Shown here: piece after piece, positions 9,399 through 18,979 of the stretch | How the letters are laid out: each line of letters begins with the position of its first letter | How positions within the stretch are numbered: position 1 is the first letter of the stretch | NCBI RefSeq assembly: GCF_000374325.1 | Contig: NZ_KB894080.1 | Location: 153,190 to 217,189 of the forward strand | Direction of reading: 5' to 3' | DNA from: Allofustis seminis DSM 15817 | Lineage (GTDB): Bacteria; Bacillota; Bacilli; Lactobacillales; Carnobacteriaceae_A | DNA length: 64,000 nt | Made by a program: the position numbers and the translations under genes | Notes under the pieces: generated by a model | Seen by the model: the letters and a program-made list of their open reading frames with translations, nothing else | Database searches by the model: none | Told to the model about the DNA's origin: nothing

Positions 9399-11996
9399 AT
9401 GAAAAGAATGCATATTAATAGTGCAGAATATGCAAGAATGACAACCGACCAAGTGCTTGCCGCATATCGCACACGTCTGGCAGGCTTAGAAGAACAAGAA
9501 GTACAAGATAGATATGAAACCTATGGGCGTAACGAAATCTCACAGGACTTTAAAGATACGGTCTGGTCTAGACTGTTCGATGCCATTGTGAATCCATTTA
9601 ATATTATTCTGATAATTATTGCAATCATTACACTCGTAACGGATGTGCTCGTCAGTCAGGAGAAGGATTACTTTACTTTTGTCGTGATCTTACTGCTTGT
9701 AACAGTCTCTAGTGCCATCTCATTTATTCAGAGTCAGACTTCTAGCCAAGCAGTTGAGAAGCTAACACGCCAAATTAATAATACGAGTCATGTCTATCGA
9801 GGCAATGAGCTCATCGAAATATCGCAAAAAGAGCTTGTTCCTGGCGACATCGTCCATCTAGGTGCAGGTGATATGTTGCCAGCCGATCTGCGCTTTATCC
9901 AAACGAAAGATACATTTATTGACCAAGCGACACTTACGGGGGAATCTGTACCTGTTGAGAAATTCTCCGATGAGATTACACGTCAAGACACGAGCTTAAC
10001 TGATCTGAACAATATCGGCTTTATGGGCTCAAATGTCATTAGTGGTAGCGCCCGCGGTGTCGTTATTGCAACGGGGGACTATACATATTTCGGAGCAATG
10101 GCCGGTTCATTGCAAGGGGACCGTGCCAAGAATAGTTTTGAGCGTGGAGTTGAAGACATCAGTAAGATGCTTATTCGCATGATGATCATTATGGTTCCGA
10201 TTGTTTTCATTTTGAATGTCCTTGACAAGGGCAACGTAACCGATTCACTCATCTTCGCTGTGAGTATCGCTGTCGGATTGACACCTGAAATACTTCCTGT
10301 TATTACGAACTCCACACTAGCTGTTGGGGCACAGAATATGGCCAAAGAGAAAGTTATCGTCCGCAACACAAGTGCTATTCAATCATTTGGCGAGATGGAC
10401 ATTCTTTGTACAGACAAGACAGGTACATTGACCGAAGATGAGATTATTGTCGAACGCTATATGAACTTGTATGGCGATGATGACCGTGAAGTCTTAAGAC
10501 AAGCTTATTTGAATTCTTATTTCCAAACGGGTATGAAGAACTTGATGGACAATGCCATTATACGGCGTGCAGACAGTTATGGGATTAATGCGATTGCTGC
10601 TGATTATAAGATTGTTGATGAAGTGCCATTTGACTTCAACCGTCGCCGCATGAGTGTCGTCTTAAGAGATAAAAAAGGCAAACGCCAACTTATCACAAAA
10701 GGCGCAGTCGAAGAAATGATGGCTATCTCATCAAGCATCTTATTAGATGGTCAAGTTCAACCACTGGACGATGAGAAATTAGCCATTGCCCAAAAAACAT
10801 ATGAAAAATATAATCATCAAGGCTTGCGCATGATTGCGATTGCCCAAAAAGACCATATTCCAGACAGCGACCACTTCAGTATCCAAGATGAATCGGACAT
10901 GGTGCTTATTGGATTCATGGGCTTCCTTGACCCTCCTAAAAAAAGTGCTACGCCAGCTGTTCGTGCTTTGGAAGAATATAAAGTGCGCACAGTGGTCTTA
11001 ACAGGCGATAGTGAAGGTGTCGCCATTAACGTCTGCCAAGCTGTTGGAATTGATACAGGTACCATCTATACTGGCAGTGACATTGAGAAGATGACAGATG
11101 AAGATCTTGGGCAAGCCGTTGAAAAAAGTCAACTCTTTACCAAGCTCTCTCCGCAACAAAAAGTTCGCGTTGTGACTGCCTATCAAAGAAAAGGGCATAC
11201 TGTAGGCTTCTTAGGAGATGGCATTAATGATGCCCCAGCATTAAAACAAGCAGATGTCGGCATTTCGGTCGACTCGGCCGTTGATATCGCAAAAGAAACC
11301 GCTGATATTGTTTTGCTCGAAAAAGATTTAATGGTCTTAGACCGCGGAGTCATCGAAGGGCGCAAAACATTTGGCAATATTATGAAATATATCAAAATGG
11401 CAACGAGTGGTAATTATGGAAATATTATTTCCGTCATTCTCTCTAGTATTTTCCTGCCATTTCTTCCAATGAAGCCCGTCCAACTGCTGACGCAAAATTT
11501 GCTGAATGATTTCTCGCAGCTGGGCATGCCTTACGATAATGTAGATGCTGACTATCTAAAAGAACCTAAAGCATGGGACACTAAGAGTGTCAGACATTTC
11601 ATGCACTGGCTCGGCCCGGTCAGTACGCTCTTTGATATCTTATGCTTTGCGATCTTATGGTTTGTTATGGGAGCAAATAGCATCGAAAAAGCCGCTAATT
11701 TCCAAGTGGGCTGGTTCATCTATGGTACTTTATCGCAGATTGTTATTATCCATATGATCCGAACTGAGAAGAGACCATTTATTCAAAGTATCGCCTCCAA
11801 ACGCTTGATTATCTCAACGGTTAGCATCGGCATTATTGCCATGATTATCGCTTGCTCACAATTAGCGATCGGATTAGATATGGCCATTTTACCGCTTCAT
11901 TTTATTCCATGGCTCATCTTACTTTTGCTCGGCTATATGGTCACTGTCCAACTTATCAAAGACCTTTATATTAAAAAATATGGCAAATGGATCTAA
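9399..11996 (+). CDS. mgtA: magnesium-translocating P-type ATPase
   Basis: An 865-residue P3B-type ATPase importing Mg2+ across the membrane. Visible parts: N-terminal cytosolic region, helices 1-2 (about 60-115), actuator domain with LTGES, helices with PEILP, phosphorylated Asp339 in CTDKTGTLT, the nucleotide-binding domain with KGAVEEM, the hinge GDGINDAPAL, and six C-terminal helices. AAAGGAAG precedes the ATG. Length and motifs fit MgtA/MgtB. Regulation by the M-box upstream fits the job. It appears to be a single-gene unit closed by a terminator. Confidence 0.95.
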   Translation: MKRMHINSAEYARMTTDQVLAAYRTRLAGLEEQEVQDRYETYGRNEISQDFKDTVWSRLFDAIVNPFNIILIIIAIITLVTDVLVSQEKDYFTFVVILLLVTVSSAISFIQSQTSSQAVEKLTRQINNTSHVYRGNELIEISQKELVPGDIVHLGAGDMLPADLRFIQTKDTFIDQATLTGESVPVEKFSDEITRQDTSLTDLNNIGFMGSNVISGSARGVVIATGDYTYFGAMAGSLQGDRAKNSFERGVEDISKMLIRMMIIMVPIVFILNVLDKGNVTDSLIFAVSIAVGLTPEILPVITNSTLAVGAQNMAKEKVIVRNTSAIQSFGEMDILCTDKTGTLTEDEIIVERYMNLYGDDDREVLRQAYLNSYFQTGMKNLMDNAIIRRADSYGINAIAADYKIVDEVPFDFNRRRMSVVLRDKKGKRQLITKGAVEEMMAISSSILLDGQVQPLDDEKLAIAQKTYEKYNHQGLRMIAIAQKDHIPDSDHFSIQDESDMVLIGFMGFLDPPKKSATPAVRALEEYKVRTVVLTGDSEGVAINVCQAVGIDTGTIYTGSDIEKMTDEDLGQAVEKSQLFTKLSPQQKVRVVTAYQRKGHTVGFLGDGINDAPALKQADVGISVDSAVDIAKETADIVLLEKDLMVLDRGVIEGRKTFGNIMKYIKMATSGNYGNIISVILSSIFLPFLPMKPVQLLTQNLLNDFSQLGMPYDNVDADYLKEPKAWDTKSVRHFMHWLGPVSTLFDILCFAILWFVMGANSIEKAANFQVGWFIYGTLSQIVIIHMIRTEKRPFIQSIASKRLIISTVSIGIIAMIIACSQLAIGLDMAILPLHFIPWLILLLLGYMVTVQLIKDLYIKKYGKWI

Positions 11997-12012
11997 ATAT
12001 ATCTATCATTTT

Positions 12013-12050
12013 AAAAGCACTGGCCTGATAAAAGGGTGAGTGCTTTTTAA
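12013..12050 (+). terminator. terminator of mgtA
   Basis: AAAAGCACT (12013-12021) pairs AGTGCTTTT (12039-12047), then further T. Confidence 0.8.
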
Positions 12051-12247
12051 ATATCTTAAGAAAAGCCTGAGATAATAAAAGGCGATCATCTCAAAAGTGA
12101 AAAGAATGCAAATATTGACCAGATGGTGATCACTTATGTGTTGAAATTCCAATTTATATGGGGAACTTCTGCATCTTCAGCACCTTCATCAATTCAAGCA
12201 TTTGGCAAGGTGTGATGTGATATGATAAGTATAATAGAAATATAAAG

Positions 12248-12327
12248 GGTGGCATGATGCATTTCATATATATTATTTTTAAGCTGAATATAAAAAGGTG
12301 AAGATATGGTGACAGCATGATGCACCC
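12248..12327 (+). repeat. paired GCATGATGC motifs in the chromate-transporter leader
   Basis: The 385-base gap after mgtA holds its terminator and this element. The odd palindrome GCAT-G-ATGC occurs at 12252-12260 and 12315-12323, 63 bases apart (six helical turns). Flanking GGGTG and CACCC would let the two copies pair in RNA as a long hairpin with one bulge and one mismatch. TATGAT and TATAAT sequences lie near 12221-12235 but no convincing -35 spacing was found. It could be a pair of operators or an RNA structure; function is unknown. Confidence 0.4.
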
Positions 12328-12384
12328 CTTTATTATCGGGCGAATCTAAGAGTGGACATTCATATGAATAAAGGAGCAATAAAG

Positions 12385-13029
12385 ATGGCAAAACAGTTAG
12401 AACTCTCGAATTCTAGCGGGAGTACCTCCTCAGATATCACAAATAAAAAAGAGGACAGTCATAAAAAGAGATATTCGCATATTTTATGGCAGCTGTTCTT
12501 CTCGACACTTTTTTTAAGTGCCTTTACGTTTGGGGGTGGCTATGTGATTGTGTCCCTGATGAAAAAGAAATTCGTTGATGAGCTAGGGTGGATTGATGCA
12601 GAGGAGATGTTGGATTTGATCGCCATTGCACAGTCTGCTCCAGGGGCTATTGCAGTGAATGGTGCATTAGTCGTTGGTTACAAACTTGCTGGCTTTCTCG
12701 GCATTGTCGTAGCAGTTGTTGGGACACTTATTCCCCCATTTGTCATTATTGGAGTCTTGTCGCTTTTTTATACGGCTTTTCGCAGTAATTTCTGGATTGC
12801 GCTGCTTTTAGAAGGGATGCAAGCGGGCGTTGGGGCAGTTATTGCGGCAGTCGTTTTTCAAATGGGCGGCAATGTGCTTGAAAGTCGCGATGGACTGCTC
12901 ATATTATTAATGGGCGTTGCATTTATTTTGAATGCTATCTTTCAAGTGAATGTATTATTCATTATCGGCGGTGCAATAATATTAGGGATTATTCGTTACT
13001 GGCATCAGAAAGGGCGTGACGGAGCATGA
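12385..13029 (+). CDS. chromate transporter family protein, first half
   Basis: A 214-residue membrane protein of the short-chain CHR family, in which two half-size proteins of opposite topology work together. The FGGGY(V/A) motif near residue 45 and the PGPxAVN-like SAPGAIAVNGA motif near 85-95 are typical. ATG 12385 is chosen because AAGGAG lies 8 bases upstream; an upstream ATG at 12352 has none. It overlaps the second half by 4 bases (ATGA). The family is named for chromate export, but many Firmicutes members have unproven substrates. Confidence 0.88.
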   Translation: MAKQLELSNSSGSTSSDITNKKEDSHKKRYSHILWQLFFSTLFLSAFTFGGGYVIVSLMKKKFVDELGWIDAEEMLDLIAIAQSAPGAIAVNGALVVGYKLAGFLGIVVAVVGTLIPPFVIIGVLSLFYTAFRSNFWIALLLEGMQAGVGAVIAAVVFQMGGNVLESRDGLLILLMGVAFILNAIFQVNVLFIIGGAIILGIIRYWHQKGRDGA

Positions 13030-13613
13030 GCATTTATTGGGAGCTATTTATCGCCTTTTTGAAAATTGGTGCATTAAGTTTCGGAGGCGGTTATGCAGCA
13101 GTGCCACTTATTCAAGAAGAGATCGTAACACAAAGAGCGTGGCTGACGATGGGCGAATTTACCGATTTGATAACAGTCTCGCAAATGACGCCAGGACCGA
13201 TTGCAGTCAATTCGGCGACTTTTGTAGGGCTTCGTGTAGCAGGTCCAGTTGGAGGTGTATTGGCAAGCGTGGCCAGTGTGTTGCCTGCCATTATACTTGT
13301 GTCATGTATCAGTTGGCTCTATTTCAAATATCGTTCCCTTGCTGGTTTGCAATCCGTGTTGAGTACATTACGTCCGGCAGTTGTAGCTATGATTGCGACA
13401 GCGGGTGTATCTATTATGGAACATGCCTTATGGCCAACAGACGTAGTAGCACTTGATCATATGTCATGGCACCTATTGGGGATTTTTGTTTTTTGTGTGT
13501 TCGCCTTAGTGCGGCTGAAATGGCACCCCATAGCGGTAATTATCTTCTCCGGTGTGCTAAATGTAGTCGCTTATGGCATCTCTTTGCTTTTTGCTGGGGT
13601 AGGTGGACTTTGA
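13026..13613 (+). CDS. chromate transporter family protein, second half
   Basis: A 195-residue partner of the preceding gene, with the same signature motifs (SFGGGYAAVPLI and MTPGPIAVNSATF) and about five or six hydrophobic segments. The ATGA overlap implies coupled translation and a fixed ratio of the two subunits. Substrate is not shown by the sequence. Confidence 0.88.
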   Translation: MSIYWELFIAFLKIGALSFGGGYAAVPLIQEEIVTQRAWLTMGEFTDLITVSQMTPGPIAVNSATFVGLRVAGPVGGVLASVASVLPAIILVSCISWLYFKYRSLAGLQSVLSTLRPAVVAMIATAGVSIMEHALWPTDVVALDHMSWHLLGIFVFCVFALVRLKWHPIAVIIFSGVLNVVAYGISLLFAGVGGL

Positions 13614-13712
13614 AATATTGCAGTTGAAGTGGAGTCTTTTGGCATTTTTCTTTTTTATTTAAGCTTTTTTTCTTATACTATAAGAGAAATATAAATAAGG
13701 AAGAGTGATGGT

Positions 13713-14663
13713 ATGATTGGATATTTTCACACGCCAGTAAGAAAGACCTATCAGTTGAAAGTTAGCAAGCTCCATACGCTGATGATTGAAGAGTGTGGTG
13801 TTCCTTTTGGGATTCCTGTTGTATTTTTGCATGGTGGACCAGGTGGAAGTATCTCAGAGAAGTCGCGCCGTTTTTTTGATCCGAAAAGATATCGCATTAT
13901 ATTATTTGATCAGCGCGGATGCGGGGCAAGCACGCCGACACGTGAATTAAAAGACAATACAGTCTTCCATTCCGTTGAAGATCTTGAGAAAATTCGTAAG
14001 TTCTTAGGGATTGATCGCTGGATTGTATTTGGAGGCAGTTATGGATCAACTTTAGCATTGACTTATGCCATCATGCATCCAGAACTTGTCATGGCACTTG
14101 TGTTGCGTGGAATCTTCCTTGGACGTCAAAGCGATATTGATTGGATGATTGAAAAAGGGGGCGCTAGTGAGTTCTATCCTGAAGAGTATGAACAATTTGC
14201 CCAGCTTATACCCGAAACATCACGCCATCAATTGGTACAGTCCTACTTTAAGATGATGACCGAAGGAACAGCACAAGAACGCGATGAAGCAGCGAAGCGT
14301 TGGGCAGAATGGGAAAGTGGGCAAGTTACATTACAACCAGATTTCTCAGGCAGTCCTGTAGCGCTTGAATGGCAGAAAACAATTGGACTGCTTGAAGCCG
14401 CTTATTTTGCGCATGGCTTCTTCCCAGGAAAAAGCGATAATTTCATTTTGGATCATGCTTATCAGTTGCAAAATATTCCGATGGCGATCGTTCATGGACG
14501 TTTTGACACGATTTGTCGTCCATCGGGTGCTTATGATTTAGCAAAAGCATGTCCGCATGCACGTTTTTCCATTTTGGAAGAGTCTAGTCATGCCTCAGAA
14601 GCGCATATGTTCCGCAAGTTGGTGGAGATTATGGATGATTTGGCACTGAAATTCAGTGATTAA
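13713..14663 (+). CDS. pip: prolyl aminopeptidase (proline iminopeptidase)
   Basis: A 316-residue alpha/beta hydrolase of peptidase family S33 that removes N-terminal proline from peptides in the cytoplasm. HGGPGG (oxyanion loop) is at about residues 40-45, DQRGCGAS follows, and the nucleophile elbow is GGSYGS (Ser about 111). Asp in HGRFDTICRP and His in ESSHAS complete the triad. No signal peptide. It stands alone between the chromate genes and a terminator. Confidence 0.92.
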   Translation: MIGYFHTPVRKTYQLKVSKLHTLMIEECGVPFGIPVVFLHGGPGGSISEKSRRFFDPKRYRIILFDQRGCGASTPTRELKDNTVFHSVEDLEKIRKFLGIDRWIVFGGSYGSTLALTYAIMHPELVMALVLRGIFLGRQSDIDWMIEKGGASEFYPEEYEQFAQLIPETSRHQLVQSYFKMMTEGTAQERDEAAKRWAEWESGQVTLQPDFSGSPVALEWQKTIGLLEAAYFAHGFFPGKSDNFILDHAYQLQNIPMAIVHGRFDTICRPSGAYDLAKACPHARFSILEESSHASEAHMFRKLVEIMDDLALKFSD

Positions 14664-14679
14664 TTAATAGAAAAAATAA

Positions 14680-14716
14680 AAAAGTGGACCACATATAAGG
14701 GGTCCACTTTTATTAT
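14680..14716. terminator. bidirectional terminator
   Basis: AAAAGTGGACC (14680-14690) and GGTCCACTTTT (14701-14711) form a perfect 11-base stem with A and T runs on either side, serving pip and the convergent small membrane gene. Confidence 0.9.
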
Positions 14717-14749
14717 AGATAGCAAGTTTGAACCAGGTGGTGCATAGCG

Positions 14750-14992
14750 TTATGACCGCAAGATCTTAATGAGCATGCAGATGAGTGGCACCATAGCAGC
14801 ACATAAGAAAATGTTCGTGGCAAAGCGCAAGATGCTCTGAATTGCACTGGGAACGATTGCGCCGATGAGCGAAACGATAAAATAAAGTGCCAATGTGCCA
14901 CCGATATAAATGAATAAATCATACATTTGATTGACCGTCTTGAAATTGAATGCATCTTTCCACAAATAAATATAATGGCGAATGAGTGACAT
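14750..14992 (-). CDS. small membrane protein of unknown function
   Basis: An 80-residue protein with two or three hydrophobic segments (about 25-45 and 53-77) and a basic N-terminus. AGAAGGGAAGAG lies just before the ATG, and a shared terminator follows, so it is probably real. A second minus-strand frame overlaps it (14713-14955) but is less hydrophobic and lacks a ribosome site. No family recognised. Confidence 0.6.
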   Translation of the reverse strand: MSLIRHYIYLWKDAFNFKTVNQMYDLFIYIGGTLALYFIVSLIGAIVPSAIQSILRFATNIFLCAAMVPLICMLIKILRS

Positions 14993-15153
14993 CTCTTCCC
15001 TTCTTTCTTTTTTCGATATTAATCTTATTATAGAGGGTTTGGTAGATGGTAGCTATAGGTGTGCCTTTAAATATGCCAAAAGCTTTAAAAAAGCACAAAG
15101 AAGTGAGCAAAAATGACGGCAACAAAAAAATTTATAAATTGGTAGGTTATTCG

Positions 15154-15182
15154 TTGACAGGCAAAAAGTCGTCCATTATAAT
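15154..15182 (+). promoter_or_regulatory. strong promoter of the pyr operon
   Basis: TTGACA (15154-15159), 17-base spacer, TATAAT (15177-15182). The start would be near 15189, leaving a leader of only about 34 bases before pyrC; there is no room for a PyrR-type attenuator. Confidence 0.88.
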
Positions 15183-15222
15183 GTTGGAAGTTTAGGTATA
15201 AATTGAAAGGAGATAAGCGGCA

Positions 15223-16533
15223 ATGAGAACTTTATTAGCAAATGGTTATGTTTTTACAGGTCAGCAATTTGAAAGATATGATGTCATGATAGATGGCAAT
15301 AAAGCTTATTTGATTTCGCCAGATGCAACACGTGTTGCGGCGGATGATTCTTTTTCATTTGATCGCATTTTTCAATGTAATGGTCAATATATTTCCCCGG
15401 GTTTCACAGATGTTCATGTGCATTTGCGAGAGCCGGGTTTTTCTTATAAAGAAACAATTAAATCAGGAACGCAAGCTGCAGCGGCGGGCGGCTATACGAC
15501 AGTGTGCACTATGCCGAATTTGAATCCTGTTCCAAGCAATAAAGAAGCATTGGCACAGCAGTTAGCGATTATTGAACAGGATGCACTCATTCATGTTATC
15601 CCTTATGGCACAATTACAGCACAACAAGATGGGCGCTCACAACTGTCCGACATGGAAGAGTTGGCACCATTTGTTGTAGGTTTTTCAGATGATGGGGTCG
15701 GCATTCAGGCACAAGAGTTGATGGAAGAAGCGATGAATAAAGCACGCACGCTAAATAGACCAATTGTTGCCCATTGTGAAGATGAAACATTGCTACATGG
15801 AGGTTATATTCATGATGGCACTTATGCTAAAAGTCATGGGCATCGCGGAATTTGCTCAAAGAGTGAATGGGTACAGATAGAACGCGATGTCAAACTTGCC
15901 GAAAAAACAGGATGTCCTTATCACATTTGCCACGTTTCGACAAAAGAATCAGTGGCGATCATTCGTGAAGCAAAAGCAAAAGGTGCACCTGTTACTTGTG
16001 AGACGGCCCCACATTATCTCATCTTATGCGATGAGGATTTACAAGAAGATGGGCGTTTCAAAATGAATCCACCTCTTCGTGCAAAAGAAGATCGAGCGGC
16101 GCTAATCGAGGGGATCTTAGATGGGACAATTGATATGATCGCAACCGACCATGCTCCGCACAGTGCTGAAGAGAAAGCACGCGGCCTTGAAGGCAGTGCC
16201 TTTGGAATTGTAGGGCTTGAGAGCGCATTTGCCCTTTTGAAGACGCATTTAGTTGACACAAAGATCATCACACTTGAGAAATTGGTGCAACTAATGGCCG
16301 TTGCTCCGCGAAAAATATTCAACTTGTCAGGCCCTATTGCACTCTCGCCTGAGCCACAACCTGCGGACTTGGTAGTATTTAATCCAAGCACTAGCGATAC
16401 CATTTGTGCAAAGCATTTCTTATCAAAAGGGAAGGCAACACCATTTGACGGCGAAAAAGTAAGCGCACAAATTGTTATGACCATTTGTGATGGTGAGATT
16501 GTCTATGTGAATTGTGCCAGAGGGGGAGAATAG
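15223..16533 (+). CDS. pyrC: dihydroorotase
   Basis: A 436-residue amidohydrolase closing carbamoyl-aspartate to dihydroorotate (third step of UMP synthesis). The metal-binding pair is HVH at residues 65-67 in DVHVHLREPG; further metal ligands are in AHCED, CHVS and ATDHAPH. The length is that of class I (Bacillus-type) dihydroorotases. AAAGGAG precedes the ATG. First gene of a seven-gene pyr operon. Confidence 0.95.
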   Translation: MRTLLANGYVFTGQQFERYDVMIDGNKAYLISPDATRVAADDSFSFDRIFQCNGQYISPGFTDVHVHLREPGFSYKETIKSGTQAAAAGGYTTVCTMPNLNPVPSNKEALAQQLAIIEQDALIHVIPYGTITAQQDGRSQLSDMEELAPFVVGFSDDGVGIQAQELMEEAMNKARTLNRPIVAHCEDETLLHGGYIHDGTYAKSHGHRGICSKSEWVQIERDVKLAEKTGCPYHICHVSTKESVAIIREAKAKGAPVTCETAPHYLILCDEDLQEDGRFKMNPPLRAKEDRAALIEGILDGTIDMIATDHAPHSAEEKARGLEGSAFGIVGLESAFALLKTHLVDTKIITLEKLVQLMAVAPRKIFNLSGPIALSPEPQPADLVVFNPSTSDTICAKHFLSKGKATPFDGEKVSAQIVMTICDGEIVYVNCARGGE

Positions 16534-16534
16534 T

Positions 16535-17302
16535 ATGGCTTTTGACCGAAAAAAATTCAAGGTATTGCATAATAAGCGCATTGCCAAAGATGTCTACTGC
16601 TTGGAGTTGTTGGGCGATACACGCGCAATAAAATGTCCTGGACAATTTGTCAACATTGAAGTGGCTTCTTACTATTTACGGCGGCCGATGTCGATTGCAG
16701 ACTGGAAGTTAGGCGATGAAACAACAGGAAAATTGATAATCATTTATAAAGTTGTCGGAGGCGGAACAGCTGAGATGGCGAAGATAGCACCAGGAGAGTT
16801 TTTGGATCTATTAGTGCCTTTAGGGAATGGATTCGATATTAATGTCGACACTACGCACCCTTTAATTGTCGGGGGTGGTGTAGGAACACCACCACTTATT
16901 GCATTGGCAGCACAGCTTATTGCTTGTGGGAAGATTCCTCAAGTTGTTCTCGGTTTTCAATCAGAAGAAGATGTATTTGCAGTTGACACTTTTCAAAAGA
17001 TGCATCCAGAAGTAACTGTCCATGTTGCAACAGTTGATGGAACATTGGGGACGAAAGGTTTCGTTACGCATGTGATGGAACATTTAACTTATGACTATAT
17101 TTTTGCTTGTGGTCCAATTCCGATGCTTGAAGCAGTTGTGAAAATGGGTGGCGCCCTCCCAGGGCAATATAGTTTTGAAGCGCGGATGGCATGCGGCTTT
17201 GGTGCATGTATGGGCTGTTCACAGCAGACGACCACCGGCTACAAACGCATCTGCAAGGAAGGGCCAGTACTTTGGAAGGAGGATTTGCAATGGTTGATTT
17301 AA
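16535..17302 (+). CDS. pyrK: dihydroorotate dehydrogenase electron-transfer subunit
   Basis: A 255-residue FAD/[2Fe-2S] subunit that passes electrons from PyrD to NAD+. The FAD-binding RRPMSIAD motif lies near residue 50, the NAD-binding GGGVGTPPL near 110, and the cysteine cluster CGFGACMGC...C near the C-terminus. ATG 16535 follows AGGGGGAG with normal spacing; the alternative start at 16514 lies inside pyrC. It overlaps pyrD by 13 bases. Confidence 0.94.
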   Translation: MAFDRKKFKVLHNKRIAKDVYCLELLGDTRAIKCPGQFVNIEVASYYLRRPMSIADWKLGDETTGKLIIIYKVVGGGTAEMAKIAPGEFLDLLVPLGNGFDINVDTTHPLIVGGGVGTPPLIALAAQLIACGKIPQVVLGFQSEEDVFAVDTFQKMHPEVTVHVATVDGTLGTKGFVTHVMEHLTYDYIFACGPIPMLEAVVKMGGALPGQYSFEARMACGFGACMGCSQQTTTGYKRICKEGPVLWKEDLQWLI

Positions 17303-18201
17303 GTGTTAATCTCAGTGGCATCCATTTGGATAACCCTATCATTCCAGCTAGTGGAACATTTGGATTTGGTCAAGAATTCAAAGACTTATATGATTTAAAT
17401 ATTCTAGGCTCTATTAGTTTCAAAGGCACGACCCGCGATGAACGACTAGGCAATCCACTCCCACGTATTGCCGAATGTACGCAAGGCATGCTCAATTCGG
17501 TTGGTCTCCAAAATCCAGGCTATCGCCATGTCATTGATCAGGAACTTCCAGCACTTGAGAAGGTCTATCATAAACCTGTCGTTGCCAATATTAGCGGCTT
17601 TTCGATTGATGAATATGTAGAGTTGGCAGCCGCTTTTGATAAGGTGGATTGTGTTGGCATTTTAGAAATTAATGTGAGCTGTCCTAATGTCAAAAATGGT
17701 GGGATGTCATATGGGGTCAGCGCCCAATCCGCTGCCGAAGTTACACGTGCTGTAAAAGCTGTCGCCAAAAAGCCTGTCTACATTAAACTCAGTCCGAACG
17801 TTACGAATATTGTCGAAATTGCTCAAGCATGTGAAGCAGCAGGAGCAGATGGTCTGAGCTTAATTAATACATTGTTAGGAATGCGCATTGATATTCGGAC
17901 ACGTCAGTCTGTATTGGCAAATAAAGTTGGCGGTTTTTCAGGGCCTGCAATCTTCCCAGTGGCCATTCGTATGGTCTATCAAGTGGGTCAAGCCTGCCAT
18001 ATCCCCATTATTGGTATGGGCGGAGTATCTTCTGCACAAGATGTTATTGAGATGATGATGGCTGGTGCTTCCGCAGTTCAAGTTGGAGCCGCTAACTTGG
18101 TCAATCCATGGGCATGTCAAGAGATTATCGAAGAATTGCCAAAGACGATGGAAGCGCTAGGAATCAAGAAGCTGACGGATATTATTGGGATACCCTTATA
18201 A
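17290..18201 (+). CDS. pyrD: dihydroorotate dehydrogenase B, catalytic subunit
   Basis: A 303-residue class 1B enzyme: FMN barrel with catalytic Cys in NVSCPNVKNGG and the late GMGGVSSAQD phosphate-binding loop. Type 1B works with PyrK, which is the gene before it. The chosen ATG at 17290 follows GGAGG (17278-17282); a longer open frame from 17191 would only extend into pyrK. Confidence 0.94.
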   Translation: MVDLSVNLSGIHLDNPIIPASGTFGFGQEFKDLYDLNILGSISFKGTTRDERLGNPLPRIAECTQGMLNSVGLQNPGYRHVIDQELPALEKVYHKPVVANISGFSIDEYVELAAAFDKVDCVGILEINVSCPNVKNGGMSYGVSAQSAAEVTRAVKAVAKKPVYIKLSPNVTNIVEIAQACEAAGADGLSLINTLLGMRIDIRTRQSVLANKVGGFSGPAIFPVAIRMVYQVGQACHIPIIGMGGVSSAQDVIEMMMAGASAVQVGAANLVNPWACQEIIEELPKTMEALGIKKLTDIIGIPL

Positions 18202-18249
18202 TACGTAGAATATAAGACCATATAGGATAAAAAAGAAAGAAGGGCAACT

Positions 18250-18951
18250 ATGGGAAAAGATGTCATCATTGCACTTGATTTTCCAACAAGAGAAGAAACA
18301 TTTAACTTTTTGGACCGCTTATTGCCAGAACGTCCTTATGTAAAAGTTGGGATGGAATTATTTTATAAAGAAGGACCAGCAATTATCCATGAACTGAAAG
18401 AAAGAGGATTGCGTATATTTCTCGATTTGAAATTACATGACATCCCGCACACTGTTGCTCAGGCCATGCATTCACTGAAGCGGTTGGATATTGATATGGT
18501 CAATGTGCATGCAGCAGGAACGATCGAAATGATGCGCGCCGCAAAACAAGCGCTCGGTCAAGATGGACCACTCCTGATTGCTGTCACACAACTGACATCT
18601 ACCGATGAAAAGAGAATGCAAGAAGAATTACTAATTCCACATCCATTACCAGATGTTGTCGCCACTTATGCGAAAAATACGAAAAAAGCGGGGCTAGATG
18701 GGGTCGTCTGTTCACCACAAGAAGCACATCTTATTCATGAACATTGTGGCACAGATTTCCTAACCATCACCCCGGGCGTCCGCTTTGAAGCGCAGACATT
18801 GGTTGCGGATGACCAAGTGCGCGTAATGACACCTGCACGTGCCAAAGCTGGCGGTGCCGATTATATCGTTGTCGGTCGTCCAATTACACAAAGTGCTGAC
18901 CCACTAGCGGCATACCATTTTTGTGTGCAAGAATTTGTCGATGAAATGTAA
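18250..18951 (+). CDS. pyrF: orotidine-5'-phosphate decarboxylase
   Basis: A 233-residue barrel enzyme making UMP from OMP. ALDF at the N-terminus, VKVGMELFY, and the catalytic LDLKLHDIPHT (Asp-Lys-Asp) are intact. AAGAAGGGC ribosome site. Sits 48 bases after pyrD. Confidence 0.95.
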   Translation: MGKDVIIALDFPTREETFNFLDRLLPERPYVKVGMELFYKEGPAIIHELKERGLRIFLDLKLHDIPHTVAQAMHSLKRLDIDMVNVHAAGTIEMMRAAKQALGQDGPLLIAVTQLTSTDEKRMQEELLIPHPLPDVVATYAKNTKKAGLDGVVCSPQEAHLIHEHCGTDFLTITPGVRFEAQTLVADDQVRVMTPARAKAGGADYIVVGRPITQSADPLAAYHFCVQEFVDEM

Positions 18952-18979
18952 TGATAAAAAATACTAAGGGGGCAATAAA

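Noticed and set aside
13016..13456. 146-residue frame inside the second chromate transporter gene
   Set aside because: Shadow of the real gene in another frame; Cys/Arg-rich composition and no homology seen.
14713..14955. Alternative minus-strand frame overlapping the small membrane protein
   Set aside because: No ribosome site, less hydrophobic, and it runs into the terminator; 14750-14992 is the better call.
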